From Acridotheres tristis (taxonomy: Eukaryota > Chordata > Aves > Passeriformes > Sturnidae): a stretch of DNA of 64,000 bases. The stretch covers positions 37,189,154 through 37,253,153 of the forward strand of contig CM072887.1 of the NCBI GenBank assembly GCA_037013685.1, in the 5' to 3' direction. Of this stretch, positions 1 to 14,641 are shown in pieces (position 1 is the stretch's first letter; each line of letters opens with the position of its first letter). The notes under the pieces were generated by a model, which saw only the letters and a program-made list of their open reading frames with translations, ran no database searches and was not told where the DNA came from. The translations under genes and the position numbers were made by a program.

Positions 1-2710
1 GTTTTTAAACAGACCTCTGAATCAGGCATCTCTTGTAATTTTTGCTGCTTTCCTGACCTTGAAAAAGGACCTGTGCTCCTGTGAGAGACATCATGAAAGG
101 TGGTTGGTAATCATGGAATCAGCTAGGAAAACATTTTATTTACTTCAGTTACCAAGCTTGAAAGCTCAGCCTGAGGAAAGAACTGTTTCAGCTTCCCCTG
201 TTAGTGTACATTTCTGCTCAGCTGAGTCACTGAACACATGGACTCGCTTTCAGGGATCTTTTTCCCCCCTTCTGTTAGTTTGGAGATGATTTTGTGATCT
301 TGTAGAGAATCAACCACCAACCCCTGTCTCCATCCCATTTTGTTATTTTGTTATTTTGTTTTAGAGTTTTGCAGGAGCAAGTTTTCAAACTGTCAGTGGT
401 TGTCCTTAGCTGTGGATAAGAATATTTTACAGACCAGTCCATGTAGTTTTGCAGTAGTTGCTCTTTGCTGATCTCTTCAGAGCTGCTGCCAAACATCCTT
501 TCCCACCACTGGTGGATCTTAAGCTGTGGACTGCTTCCAAGTGAAATATATTACAAAGAACCAAGATCCTATATGTGATTTAGATGCATGGGAAATTGTG
601 TTTGTACCAGAAGGAATCTGTGGGCCTTCAGGGGAGAAAAAGGAAAAGACAGGTGCCAGAATGGCTGTTCCTGCCATGTAAGTATACTAACCACGTCATT
701 TCATAGTGACTTCCCTTATATGAGTGTATTTGTAAGATACATTGAAAAAATAATGGATAATAATTCAGAATCGATTTTCTATATAGGATGAAAAAATATT
801 GATATTCACAATTCAGTGATTTTTAGCTGTGACATTTATTACTAACACATTTGTCGTTAAATATATAAGCAAATGAGTTTTGGTTAATTTGATGATGCAA
901 TGAATTTCGATATTGATAACAACAATTGTGGGGAAAAGGCCCAAAGAAGATGATACTTAGTTTCAACTGAGTTAACCACTATCATGAATATATTAAAGTA
1001 ATTGTAAGATCGATTTCGTTGTCTGATGAGCGGTGTTCTAAGTAATGTGCACTCCCTTTGCTTCTAAAACACTGATAAATGCAATCTATTGGAATGTTTT
1101 TAAGACAATAGCTATTTAATGAATAGCTTCTGTGTACAGGAGAAAAGAATAAGCTTGATTGCTTACAATCTGACATTTGAAAAAGCATTTTTTTAGATCT
1201 CTTGTATTTGCATATCTAATTGCTATGTAATCAAAACTAAGTGAACTGTAGCTGCTTGAAACTAAAAAATGAAAGGCAATCATCTTGAAAGGGGGAGATA
1301 TCCCACTCGTATGCAAGCCTGTCTGAATATTAGAATTATATTCTTCTTGTGTTTAATTATAGGTGTCTGACTGAGCAGTAAATTTATGCCTGTATATTAA
1401 AGGAGCGAATGTGACCCTGAAACATCAGCTTTCCTTTGTTGAAGCAAAGCATTCGCATTGAGAGAACTTAACAGTGTTGTGTATTTTGGTGATAAGGGAT
1501 TGTGCCAGAGTAGCTGTTAATTACCTGCTTTGTTTGATATGGAAAGTAGTGGTTCCACGCTTTTCTTCCCACCAGTGACAGTACTCAATTAAAACTTGTA
1601 TTAAACAGTGATAATGCTCTCGTTTATCTGGTGGAGAAAACGTGAGGTGAAGAAAATTAACTGGATGTTTTCATCTGTTTGGAGACGGCTTTGTTTTTTC
1701 ATGAACCTAGTGACAGTAAAGACAAACGAGTTTTGTCTTTTTTGGTGTAGTAGTATATGGTGAGCTTTGGTTATTTTATATAATTTTTTAATCTTTGTGA
1801 CTCTTGAATCCTGTTTAATAACAGTAGCTATAATAGCAGAAAAAAGAAACCTCAACTGCTGCAGTGTTAGAGCTGCATATTTGAACAATGCTTGCTCTGT
1901 CTTATTCCTTCTCATTCCTCTGTGTGAAGCATCTGTTGCCATTGGTTATTATTTCAGTGTTTTTTGAGAATTTATTTTATCATGATGTGGCATCTTACAT
2001 GTCTTACATGGCAGTTTTTTTTTTTTAATTCAAGTTTTTGACCGAGTTTTTGTACTGGAGTATGTGAAGCATGTTTCCTAATGCAGTCTGAGATGGACTT
2101 CTCTAAGTAGCAGCTCTTTTTTGCATATCTGACAGAAATAACAATGAGGAGTAAAGCAAAGAAGTTAATGCAGATGATTTGGCAGCCTTTGCTTATTTCA
2201 GATACCAATGCTGAAGAATATTCTAACAGTAAAAATACACAAACAATGTCAGTAGGCAGTAAGAAAGGGTATAAAATTGTTATGGTAATACTTAAATGTT
2301 TCTTATTTCGTTCATCCAGAGAAATTAAGGAATGGGTTGGTTGCTTTTCTTAAGAAATTTGGAAGGTCTGTGTTCAGCAAGCTTGAACAGCTTTATTCTG
2401 GAGTGAAAGCTGAATGTTTGATGCTAGACTAATTTGGCCAAAAATGTGAAACAGTAAGTGAAAAGGAGTAATTACTGTAGCAGCTTTAAAGCCTGTACAC
2501 GAAATTCTTTTGAGGAGCTCAGTGGATACAGCAGTGTCTGGTAATTCAAGTAGAACTTCAGAGCTTCAACTGTTAGGTGAATAGAGGTCACAAGCAGAGT
2601 AAGGGTGGTTGCCTGCAGTAATTAGGCACAATTAATAAAGTTTGCTCAGAAGGCATATTGCACATACTGAATGGTTAGCAGTAATGACTGGTCTTAGAGA
2701 TAACCATACA

Positions 2711-2726
2711 CAAACAAACAAACAAA
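2711..2726. repeat. (CAAA)n short repeat
   Basis: Four CAAA units followed by an A run. Confidence 0.8.
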
Positions 2727-5303
2727 AAATCATTACAGGTAAAACAGTTTCTTAAAAGAATTTTTAAGGTGTGGAAACTTGAAAGATTTTCGTGTTTTGT
2801 TGGAAACCTAAGCAGAGCGTCATTGTTAAAGAGCAGAGAGCTAGATTTTATTTTGTAGTGGAGCACTGTAATATGACAGGCTGCAAGCAAAGTGCTGTGA
2901 AAAGTCAGGCTTAGAAAAAAAGAGTTGTAATTGTGTGAATTGATCATGGTTTACAGAAGGAACACTAGAAAGCCCATCTTAGATCATAACTGGCATGTTT
3001 TTTAACTAGCCCGCTTTTATTTTAAAGTAAATGTTCTTCTGGGCATATTAACTGATTAATTAAATTATTGTGCTTAATAATAAGTCGCTACATGATTATT
3101 GGTTTTGTTTTCTGTAGGTAATTCATAAAGTCAATAAATGTAGATATGTTCCTGCTCACCACACAATTGCCCTTTCATGCCAAGTAAACAGTGATAAGCA
3201 TTAAATAAGAACTTGATAAGGTGTTTTATGATCTGGCGTTTTGAAGTGCAGTTATCTCTGTTTGTTTCTTTAACAGTTTTTTCCAGATTTCTTTTTTCTG
3301 CACTGTAAAAAAAACCCAAGGAATGCGAGTTTGACATGCATTCAGATTAGTAGATTTAGTCCACCAACAGTTTTTGTAATCCCAAAGCCACTCTGTTAAG
3401 ATTTCCTCAGACCATCATGAATTCAGTATAAATTCCCAGCCTCAAATAAAGGCAATGAGTGTGTTCTTCCAGAATGAAGAGTCTTAAATGGACAAACTGT
3501 ACTTTTTGTTCCCTGTAAAGAAAATGCAGCAAGGCTGTCACATTTTTCGGCTTAAGTTTTTCTGATTACATTTCATTGACTTTGCAAATTTTGTGGAAAA
3601 AGATTTGTTAGGGTTTTTTGAGTATTTTCTTTGTTATGTAGTTCAGTTAAAATTTTAAGTAACTCTTTCTTGTATTCACTTTTAGAGAAATTTATTTCCC
3701 CATACAAAATTTTAAAATAATATTTAATTATCCAATTTTGAATAGATATTAATTTGCTACATTTTCAGTTAATCTCTAGGTGCAGATCTTGAAGAGAGGA
3801 AAATTTCTGTGTTGAAATTAGATGCTGTGTTAAGATGTGGAAAAGAACGGAAGAACGGGACTTTACAATTTCCTTTCCTGGACCCTTTTTGACAATCATG
3901 CTTTCTCTTTATGTTCTTTACTATTCTTGTAGGACTTGCAGTTTATTTTGGGAGGAATTGCTGAGTGTCCGGTTGTGCTCCAGAGTGAAGCTCCTAAGTC
4001 TAGGACTGAATGGGAATTCTTTTTTCCAGTCTAAGATTTTGTGAGGTTTTTCCCATTTGTGAAATGCCAGCTACAATGGACAAATGTGGTAATTTTTTGC
4101 ACTCACTCCATGGACAATTTTGCACAAATTTCACTAAAAAGTTGGAGAAAAATGATTGTGTTAAGTTACACGCTTGGTCAAATAGGAAAAGCTCACTATC
4201 TTGGTAACTCCAGAAAAAAAGTTGAACTTTCTTCTACCACTAAGATTTAGGACATGAAAAATCTAGAAGCTGAGAGCTTGCAGCTCTCCAAATAGTCATC
4301 CAGAAGAACACTGTTAAGCATCCTGTTGACAGGGTTTATGTACCAGTGAGGAAAATTCAGACCCTCTATCTCTCCCTATAATCTGAGTTGATGGTACTTG
4401 TCATTTGAAATATATATACACCTGCTAAACATGCTTTTTTCTTTCTGATGAAAACAGTCCTGCTGAAAGCATGTCGTAAAACTTGGTTTTATTGCAGAGG
4501 CACACAATGAATCATAATTTCCTGCAGGCTCAGTTCCTGTCTATGTAGGATTACCAGCTAAAAAACTGAAAATGTGAATGATATTTTATTTATGGTTTGG
4601 ACCTATAGAGTATGTCTCACATTTGTACTTCCAGTTTTTGGCTGCATAACAATGTACTTGGTGCATCTGGTGTTCAAAGTATTCTTTCTAGTAAGGTCAC
4701 TCTGAGCACAGCTACCTAAGATTCTTAAAAACTAGATACCAGTGATATTGATGTTCTTTATCCCTTCTATCCATTTTTTTAGTTATTTGAGCAGTTGAGA
4801 ATGAGGTTAAGGTGTAAAATTTCAAAATTTACTGTGAAAGAAAGTAAGGAGAATTTACCACTTAGCCCTTGGTATATCTGTGCCTCAAAGCTAAGAATTT
4901 TCTTTAAATGAGATTTTGAGTGATAGAGATTTCTCTTAGAGAAAATGTAAAGAATCCATCTAGAAACAAACTTTAATTCCATGTATTAGCAGAGTCAAGT
5001 TATGATGACCTTGGATGCACTAAACCAATTTTTAATGATTACTGTCAGAGCAGTTCTTTTCTATTGAGAAGTAATGGCGTATGATACATTGAAGGCCAGA
5101 TTAAATCATCTTGACTATCCCTTCTGGTCAAAGTTTCTAAAATTGGGAAAAAATTACTTGGAGTTAAGATGGAGTATAAAAAGAGTCATAATGGGTAAGA
5201 TGTGTAGAATAAAATTGCAGTGTAGTAAAATGTACCATCTAATTTATCAAAATCTTAAACAGATCACAAAAACTTCTGTTACACCTATGCATACATATAT
5301 GCA

Positions 5304-5322
5304 GTGTGTTTGTGTGTGTGTA
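5304..5322. repeat. (TG)n microsatellite, interrupted
   Basis: TGTGTTTGTGTGTGTGT-type run in intron 3 with one T interruption. Confidence 0.75.
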
Positions 5323-5506
5323 TCTAAGCTGCTGCAGCAGATGACAATTTGGTAATCAAGTTGCATTTTACGTGTTTGGGATTTTTTCCCCTGTATCTGG
5401 TTTTGTGCATCGTGGACTTTGTACATTCCTATATGCTAAAATTTTGGTACTCCAGTATGGTTTGTCTACATCTCATATCAGAGAACTAAAATATTAATAA
5501 TAGATA

Positions 5507-5547
5507 TTTTTTTCTTTTTTTCTTTCTTTTTTTTTTTTTTTTTTTTT
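5507..5547. repeat. Poly-pyrimidine / T run
   Basis: A T-rich run broken by three C ends in 17 consecutive T. It is not followed by a usable acceptor AG, so it reads as simple sequence. Confidence 0.8.
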
Positions 5548-7573
5548 GTACGTTAAATGCTGTTACTTTGGTCATACTGTGTGACATGTCTTTAATAGCC
5601 AATCATCATTAATCCTGAGCAGTATTCAGCAGCAAGTTTTAATGACTAGAATAGTGGTTTTTTGTTGTGTGTCTTATTGCTGGCCTTACATTAGAAAAAC
5701 TGAAAAACTAAACTTGCTTTAAACAGGCAGGGTTTTGGAAGATTTTTTTGCTTGTTTCAAAAAAAGAAGTAAAGTATGCTCACCTGTGCAACCAGTTTGA
5801 GACTCTGCAAGGAGGTTATTAAAAAGGAAGTGAGGCAACACAGTCAACAGGAAATGCAGCAAGTTTCAGATGAACAAAATTAGTACTGAGGGATCAGGAG
5901 GAAACTGTTAAGTCTCCACAAAATTGTGACAATAGTCACAAAAGGTTTTTTTTCTAATGTTGTTTTATCTGTGATTTTTGCAAGTACATTTTCTGAGATG
6001 ATAAACAGTTCCTTGCTTTCTGCAGCTGAGATTTTTCATATATATCAAACTAGATATTTGAATTCTAATCGGCTCATTCAGCTCTTCATACCAGCATTTT
6101 CAGTGGTTAATAGTGTTAAGAGCCACGTAATTGCTTGGAGGATGGGGTGAACATGGGGACATACAGAACCTGCAGAATGTCCGGAATTCAGTGTCCTGGG
6201 ACTGTGTGTGGTTGGTGACATACCACAGAAAAAATCCCCAAGCTTATTCCCATATGTAAGGGAAACATTAGAAAAGTACAAAGTGAAATGCTCAGTGTGG
6301 AGCTTTGTACAAATAATTTCTGTACCTAGAGTTTCAGGTGTTACGTGCTTTTTCAGTAGCTATTTAGCTGGTCTTTGGATTCTTGGTGAACATCTACAGT
6401 GCAAATTTTCTCTTTTGGCATAATTCTTTATTTTCTTAGTGCCTTTTCTTATATAGGTATATTAGAAAAATGGTTGCGTGCCTGTATTTTTGAATATTTG
6501 TGGCATTTTTGTGTACTGCTTTATTGTCAGATTGAAGAGGGTATTTGTTGGTATCTTCAGAGTAACATCTCCTGCCTAAAATGGGGCAGAGTTTTAAAAC
6601 TCTAATAGTATGTTATCCTGCATGTCATATCATGTTAGAGCAAGCTGTTAAAACAGTTCATCGTATGTATTTAAGTGCCCAAGTAAAAACATCCTGTCTT
6701 GCTTTGAGACACCTCATTTTTTTTTTTTTAAGTCCTTTCTTCATCCACTGATTTATCTGTATATTTCATGCTGCTGGTCTCCTTTAACTTTTTTATAGAT
6801 GATCAGCCGTGCCTACTTTTTACTTTGCATAATCTGCAATGTATGCCTTCCTTTCCTTGTGAAGCTTGAGTGTTGGTGTGCTAAATAGTTGTATGTTTTG
6901 TACTAAGTCAGTAAAGTTTTAGTGCAGATGGTTTCCACCTTTTTGTCTCCATCACAAGAATGTGACATCCTACAAAAATGGAATAAATCATATTAATTCT
7001 GCCTGCAGGTTAAGGGTTGGGGGCAGAACAGGGAGGATATGGAAGTTATACTGTGTATGCTCAGCTGAGCATGACTTGCATTGCAAACTTCAGTCTTATT
7101 TCTTGTTGAGTATTAGAGTAATTTGTTGAATAATTAAAAATGTGCTTCACTAACAGAGGGAAAAAGTCCTCTCAACAACTTTCTCTGATGATTTTTCTGA
7201 CTTAGGCAAGCACTTTTTTGTGAAGGTGTCTTTCCCTGTGAAACCGTATGGTTTTGCAGCAAGAAGTTTCAGTATAAGGTCTAAGCATTGTTTGTAAATT
7301 ACAGCAGAAGATTTAATTTCTCTCAGATTCCTGTGGAGAATAGTATTGAACTTGATAGTTGAGGTAGTTTGATTTTTACTTGCTTTGACTTGATTACTTA
7401 GGTTATTTTTTCCTAAAGTCAGTCACACACTTCTGTTCTATAACATTTAAATAGGATTTAATACTTTATGTGAAGTAATTACATAGGCAGAAAAGGTATC
7501 AAGAGAAATAGTTGCATATGTACTATGTGTTGCATAGTAAAAAGGGTATTAAAAACCCTTTAATTAAAAAGTG

Positions 7574-7592
7574 TATATATATATATATATAT
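7574..7592. repeat. (TA)n microsatellite
   Basis: Nine uninterrupted TA units in intron 3. Confidence 0.9.
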
Positions 7593-8503
7593 TTGTATCA
7601 TTCATAGGTTTGGCAATCTTAAAGTGAATTCTACGCTATATAAATACACTTTTCCTTAAGAAGGTGATATAATGGATATTGAAGTAACCACCGATATCTT
7701 AGATTAGAATTTAATTTGAAGTGTCTTTACTTAAATTTGTGTCAAATTATGCAGGATTGAAGAGGCTCACACACTCTTTAAGCAGAGTAATGCCTGAGCT
7801 CTAATCATATTACTAGTCCTCAGACGACAAAATCTTCTCTCTATTGCAAATTATTGAAGGTTTTCTGTGAGTGGTGTGGCACTATGTTTGGATTGATCTG
7901 ATGGTCAGTTCCCATGAAAGGCCTTAGGACATCTGTTCCCACTGCTTCCTGTGCATCCTCAGGAGTCGATTGAGTTTGTGAGTTTCCTAAATTGGGCCCT
8001 GCACAATTGTCTAAGCAGCAGGGGCAGCTCAGTGGAAGTAGCAGAGTCAGGGCTGCTATTTTCAGTGACAGCTGGTTGTTAAATAGACTCAACCTGCAAA
8101 GTTAAACCTCACCTTCACATTCCATGATACGAGATACGTGAGTGTCTGCATTAAAATTTTTGCACTTCAACTTCTAGCTTGTTATGTCACTGTATATTTT
8201 ATTCAGAAAAGTAAGAAGTTTCTGTTGAAAATAATTCTTGTTCAACAGAAAGGAGAAAAAAACCTATAATTTGTTAATTTTTTTCTTCATAGCTTTGAAA
8301 CAGTTTTTTGCATGATCTTGAAATATGGTGCTTTATATGCCTGTAAGTCACTTCTAAACGAAACATAATTTTCTTAATTGTGTGGTTCATTTTTTAAAGA
8401 CTTTTCCCCAATATTGTACAGAAACATGAAATTCGTTGCTTTTTTCCTGGTTTTATTTAGTTCCATTCTCTATTTATAGTGTGTATGAGTGGAGGGGCGA
8501 AAG

Positions 8504-8617
8504 AAACCCCTACCAAACATGCCCCCCTCCACCAACCAAAAAGCCACAAAAGCAAAATATACAAAAAAAACCACCAACCCCAAACACAAACCAACTGTCT
8601 CAAAACCCACAAACCAG
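8504..8617. repeat. A/C-rich low-complexity tract
   Basis: Over more than 100 bp, runs of CCAACC, AAACC and CACAAA words contain almost no G on the + strand. It ends in AAACCAG. It resembles the tract at 59819-59866 and the complement of the tracts at 12357-12487 and 39426-39592. Confidence 0.8.
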
Positions 8618-11600
8618 AATAATCCTTTTTGAATTATGCCACTGGAGCATTTAGTTAAGTGCCAGTATTGCTTGAATTGATGCCTGTTGCGTGTTGCAAC
8701 TGGAGAAGTAACATTATAATTGTTGATAATAGAGAGCTGAGTTGGGTAACAGACCTGTGGTAAAGATGCTCAGATCTTTGGCCTGTCTAATGTTGGTTTA
8801 GCATTTCAGGAAGATCATATTCCATGTGTGTCATGGTAAGGACCTTCAGCTAGTTCACTGATTTGGCTTAAAATATTGACTACAACCCTGTACTGGTTGC
8901 GTGTAGTTTTTCAGTGATACATAATTTATGAGATTTTGTTGTCTTAGAAGTTTTCTAAGGATGTATTTTAGATATATTTTTCTTATTTTTAGGCATGGTG
9001 CTTTTATTTTTCTTGATGACTGCATGTTTTTCATAAGCAGCATTTTAAATTTCCCTTTTTAAAAATACTAGACTTTTTCATATATGGTAATTACGTAGTG
9101 TGGCTGGAAGGAATAGGGAGGGGCTTGGAACTATTTTTTTTAATGGGAAGACATGGTGCCATCCCATCTCACTTAATACTAATGAGCTATTCTAGTTGCC
9201 ACAGCAGTAATGGGCATTAGTTAAAATAAACTATACTCTTTGCTCATTTGCATCTGGTATAAATTTTAATTTTATTTTACTTGTGCTATAAGGTGAAATA
9301 TGCTAATTTTTAGAAAATCCATTGCAGCATCTTTTCTGTTCTGATAACTCCATCACTACAAATATACACAGGAAATGTCTTACAGGCTGTATTAGTTGTG
9401 GAAGGGAAAGTCATGTTTGTCTCCCTTTTATAGCCACCCAGTTCATGGATTTTATCACTCGTTTCTATTTCCAGAGAACTTCTAACAATTTTTTTTTTTT
9501 TACTTGTTTTCTTATTTTGAACCATCAAGAATCCCTGGAAAGGATTGAGCTTTCCCCAGTTTCTTTTTTTTATCTTAAAATTTTAAAATACAACCTCAGT
9601 CAAATTTCTGGGGGTTTTTTCCCAATTTTTTTTTCTTTAGCATGCACAATGTTAAAACATAAATTTGTGTGCAAATCATAAACAGTGGTAGTGCAAGAAT
9701 GTTTAACTCTGGAAAAGGATTTTGTATTAATCATCACTCAAATGAAGGAGAACTTGAAGAAGTAGGGATCAGGGGGGAAAAAGAAGTTTGTTCTTTCTTC
9801 TGTGACTTAGCTTCTGTTAATTCTTGCACGGTTTTTCCTTTACTAGGTTGTCTTATGGTTTCTTGAAATTTCAGTCTTAGGTGTAAACAAGAAGGAATAA
9901 TTTATGTCCATCACAGGGTAAAAAAGAGCCCTAATTCCAACTCTTCATGCCTCTCAAACATCTTAAAGAAGCAAAATAGGGCACAAGCCCAATTTTTTTT
10001 TGCTTTTCAGGTCTCCTTTAAGAGCAGAGACAGCCATGATGCAGCAATTTTGGAGGTAGAGGCAAGTAAATGTTTTACTTCTTGTAAACATTCCAGTAAG
10101 TTTTTGCAAATCACCTACTATTTGAGGAGACTGGTTGAAAAAGAACCTCAGCCTCTCCCCCTTTCCTAAATTTACTTTGGTATGATTCTATGTGAGGAAG
10201 AATATATTTAAGCTTTTATTGATTATTGACAGGTTTCACATCAGTTACACATTGTTGCAATACTCAATTAGTGTAAAAATATGTAGCTCTAATATTAGAA
10301 AGGGTTTTGTGATAGCAGTTGTTGAAGTTTTTTCTTTTGAAATGATCTACAAAATGAAAACTTGTTGGTTGGTTCGTAAGTGATTTTCTGCTTAGAAAAA
10401 TAAAAAAAGTGTTGATTGTTTCTTACCTCCAGCTGCTGCTGTTCAAATCAGCTCTTTGGAGTTTTCACTGTGGACAGTTGAGCAGCCTCTTATGACTGGT
10501 ACAAAACCTGTAACTTCTCTGTGCTGGAGACATTCCTGAAAGCTCACATTGGGTTTTTCCTGATAGCATCACATCATCTTGAAGGCTATGTTAGAGGTAC
10601 AGGAAAGAACTGTACTATCCATCTGTTTTGCTGATGTTTTTTTGGACCTTCCTATTTCTTACTGTGAATAAAACCAGACAGTTTGCATCGTTGCATAAGA
10701 GTACAGGGTTACGTGTTTGGGAAAGTTTTGCTTAACTTCTGTTTTGGGAGGTTGGAACAAATGTTCTAGTCCATGTTAGAGGGTTATAGAGAGAACAGCA
10801 AAGAAGCTAGATTTTGGCCAGCTAATGTGAGAGAATAGTTCAGTGGGCATTAAAAAAATATTGGTAATTAATAACATGTATGGATCCAAATTAATACCTG
10901 TTCCAGTTTGAGTAGGGAGAGGACGGGAAAAAGGAGATGGGAGTTCAGGACCTGTCAGTTGGCAATAAATCCTTGTCATCTCTGGAAATGCATTTTGAAA
11001 AAGGCTGTAATGCTTGTGCCTTCCTGAAGAAGAGGAAATGTTTAGAATGAAGAAATTGACCTTTGTTCTACCTGTCTCTTGAGGATGTGAGCCAAGTGTG
11101 TAATTATTTTTGTCTTCAATTCGTGTACAGTGCTGTCTTATTTTCTAAGGTGGGTGAAACCATTGTAAAATGTAAGAAAAGCTTCCACATAATGACCTTT
11201 TCTACCCTTTCTTACCTCCTGCAACTTTTGTAATTCAGAAGTATATTAAGTTAAACTGTAAAACTTCCATTTGATTTTTGTGGAGGCAGATAAGCGTGCA
11301 ACCTGAAAACGTATATAATGGATATTTTAATGAAAGAAGCTTGAACTTGTCTTTTGAAGAGCAGAAGCAGTTAGGTTTTTTAATAACTTTTTGCATGTTT
11401 CTGATAGTGTTCTGGAATTTGTTTAAAAGTTGCTCTTTTTAAAATAGTGACTTGGGTAGCACATCATGGATTTACTTTGCTTCTGTAGCTTCATACTGTA
11501 ATGACATTGTTTGCCTCTTTTAATCTGTCCTGTATTTATTAATGATATTTCTCTCTGCATTAATATCTTTGGTAGCTGAGGGAATATGTTGAAAAAATCA

Positions 11601-12356
11601 GAACTTGAAATTTTTCATAATAAGCGTTAATTTTGCATGTTATGGTGACTTGCAATGGAGCTGTGATAATTTGATTAGTTATGGATCTTAGTTTGCACAC
11701 TCAGTTTTACCCAAAATGATGCAAGTGGAGATCTCAGCAAATTCATTATTTAATGTGTTTTTAGAAAATTGCATTCCTTTGGTGAATGTTTTTGTACATT
11801 TGACCAGAATTTGTGGGATTCAAAAAGTTCTCGTGAAACCAGGTATCTTTTTGGAAGGATAATGAGGTCTCTTAAACAGCAGTTGTAGGACTGCTAATTA
11901 AATAGGATCCAGACATTCTATCCTGAAACCAGTATATGTGTAAATATTGTGATATTTGACTTTGGATCAAAAATATGACTAGTTTTCACTTTCTTCGACT
12001 AGTTTTCATTACTTTTGTACTTATGTAATGAGCAGAGGTTTATTAAACATTGCTTTCCAATTCAAAAAGTGGACGTAATTTTCATAATTACTCCTTTACA
12101 GAAATTATTTATTTCATTAATTTCACAAGGGTTTTATTTTAAATGTGTTGCACAGATACTATATAAAGAGCTGATGCTAGTGTACAGTATTTTAAATGAA
12201 CTAAAAATTTTGTGGTTTTCAGCTCATTAAGTGTCGAAAGTGAATAAAGACTTCCAAATCCAGACCTAAAGGCCAGATTCATTGAAGGACCAGGGGACTC
12301 TGTGAAAACCATCAGTGTGTGAGGAGTTGCAATGTTAGTCATACTGCTGTGTGCTG

Positions 12357-12487
12357 GCTTTTTTTTTTTTTTTTTCTTTTCTGGTGGTGATGTTAGTTTG
12401 TTTGATGGGTTTGTTTAATTTTTGTTTGCTTTATTATTTGTTTTATGTGGTTGTGTTGGGCTTTTTTGTTTGGTTGTTTGTTTTTTT
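12357..12487. repeat. T/G-rich low-complexity tract with T17 run
   Basis: CTGGC is followed by a run of 17 T (12359-12375) and then GTTTG, GTTTGTTTG and TTTTATGTGG-type words with very little C. It reads as the reverse complement of the A/C-rich tracts elsewhere in the window. Confidence 0.8.
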
Positions 12488-13409
12488 AAAAAAATTACTG
12501 GATTGATGCTATCTGAGCAGTGAAGGGGGATTCTGAACATCCATCATTTCTGTTCTGTAGGAAAGGTTTCCCTAATACATTGTCAGCAGTATTCTCAAAA
12601 GCCATTTAATATCAGTGCCAAGCTGGCACTCATATACACAGTGTTTAACTAGGATGGCTAGAAATATGTTTTAATCCAGCCTTGAGAACATGTGGCACGT
12701 GCTGGAATGCTCCTCATTCTGTCGTCATTATAATCAATAGAGTAGTTGCATGACATTGGTCGTAAAGAAGGTTTGGAACAATGGTCCCACTTTGAGTTAT
12801 CTAGGTGGTAGCGTGGTTGTGTCAAATCTCAGGTAATTGTAGCAAGGATTTGAGGCAACTGCTGCAATAATTACAGACTGTGTGCAGGGTTTCAGTCTTA
12901 AATACAGGGAAATCTTGTGTGCTGAGATTATTTGAGGCAGGAGTTCTGCATTCTTTCAAGGGCTTAACTTCAGTTTGTTAGTCAGTGTTTATTGTCAGTT
13001 CTGTACTCAGTGGAAAATTTAGTTTTTCTCTATTCTTTGTAACAAAATTTCATTTATTTTAAAAATATAAGCTAGTTTATATAATTTGCATTAATATCTC
13101 CTGTGAAATTACACATTTTAAGGAGATTCCAAACCTTTATGTCCAAGTGAACTCTATTTTAGTGTTTTAATAGCTTTGCTGTGAATGACAAGGTTTTTCT
13201 CTTTGACACACCCTTGCATAAATACATGGGACATAGTGTGCTACTTTCTCAGGGTAAGCAACTGAGATGTAGCATTTGAAGTGTAAGGAAGCTGATTGCT
13301 TTGCAGGCCTAACTTGGTGTGGAAACTGAGTTTTCAGAGTAGCTAACTTTTAATAGTAATTCATGTATTGCGGTAAGATTACATTTGACGTAGGTGGCAC
13401 TTACAAATG

Positions 13410-13650
13410 CCAGCATGTCCCCTGGGCAGCCAGAGCAAGGGGCTCCCCACCCTCTCTCCTTTTGGAAGTGGCTGTGTGTCCTGCCAGAGGTGTGACTGAC
13501 AGCTGGCAGCTCCCTGCAGAGGGAGATCTGCCTGTGCCCTCCTTTGTGCTCAGCCTGCCACCTTTGGCATGTGCCACTGAGCCAGTTCAGCTTGCTAAAC
13601 AGGCAAAACCTCATCTGACAGCAGGGTTTGCTGCTGTGTGAACTGGCTCT
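13410..13650. other. GC-richer patch in intron 3
   Basis: About 240 bp of CTGCC/CAGCC-rich sequence with few CpGs interrupts AT-rich intron. Open frames on both strands reflect composition. No family recognised; it could be an old degraded repeat or a regulatory segment. Confidence 0.35.
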
Positions 13651-14626
13651 GGAAGGCCCCAGCAAGAGCTGCTGCTGCTACAAAGAAGAGGGAAGGAGAA
13701 AGGAATGGAGCCATTGGTCTTGTGGGAGTGAGCAGTTACCCTGCAACTGTGTTAAACTGAAGTCTGTGGAGGAAAACCTTCTATACAAGAAAACTCAAAA
13801 TAGTTTTGTTTTGGGATTTGTGACAGTTTCTTTCTCCGAAGTGACTATGCAAGATAAGTGTTCTAATTATAAGCACAGACATTGTATCTAAAGTTCTCAA
13901 TATTCATTGAAGCATCCACTTATGAAACAGTTTGGTTTATATTTAGCATTCTGCTTTCTTGTTGGCATAAGAGGCACTTTTAATCCAAAAGTACAGGGTA
14001 GCATTTAGCTGCCTAGACACTTGAGTCTTCTTGCTACCTTGGCACACCTAGAGGAATCAGGAGTACATCTTTGAGGAAGTCCCCAATGAATATTCATCCC
14101 AAGAATTGAAACAAGAAAGGGGAAATAAAAAAAAAACACTAGGTATTATCATGCAAGTACTTGATAAACTATTTTCTGCTAAGGTCAGGATTCCACAAAG
14201 CACTTCAGTTTATGTATGAGAGTTGTTGTAACACTGACTGCATCCTTCCTTCTTGCCCTCTTTTTTCCAGTCTGACTCTGCCTGCTCTTGTCAAAACTTG
14301 GTTATTTTTTAGTTGCACATCCAAATCACAAAAACCCATTCTCAAGAATTGCATGATACAGATTTTGAGCTAAAACTCTGGTACTGCAACCATGTCAGCC
14401 TGGTCCTAGCAATAAAAACAGCTTTGCTTTCCTGCACATGGCCTCTTTCCGGCATTTGGCTGCATTCTTGTACCCACAAGTAAAATTCTATTGACAGAGT
14501 GTCACTGGTTAAAGTATTAAAGTTACATACTCTATCCTTTCCCTTTCCCAACCTGTTCTTGAACCATTCTGAAAAAATAAGTGGTGTTGAATGTGTGTTT
14601 CGGCTCTTTTAATTTTTTATTTTTTC

Positions 14627-14641
14627 TTTTTTTTTTTTTTT
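14627..14641. repeat. Poly-T run
   Basis: Fifteen consecutive T, preceded by further T-rich sequence from about 14607. Confidence 0.8.

Noticed and set aside
1601..1942. 113-codon open frame, - strand
   Set aside because: AT-rich intronic composition, no domain and no splice context; treated as chance.
11974..12014. GACTAGTTTTCA motif repeated twice
   Set aside because: A single short duplication with no further copies; not enough to call a repeat element.
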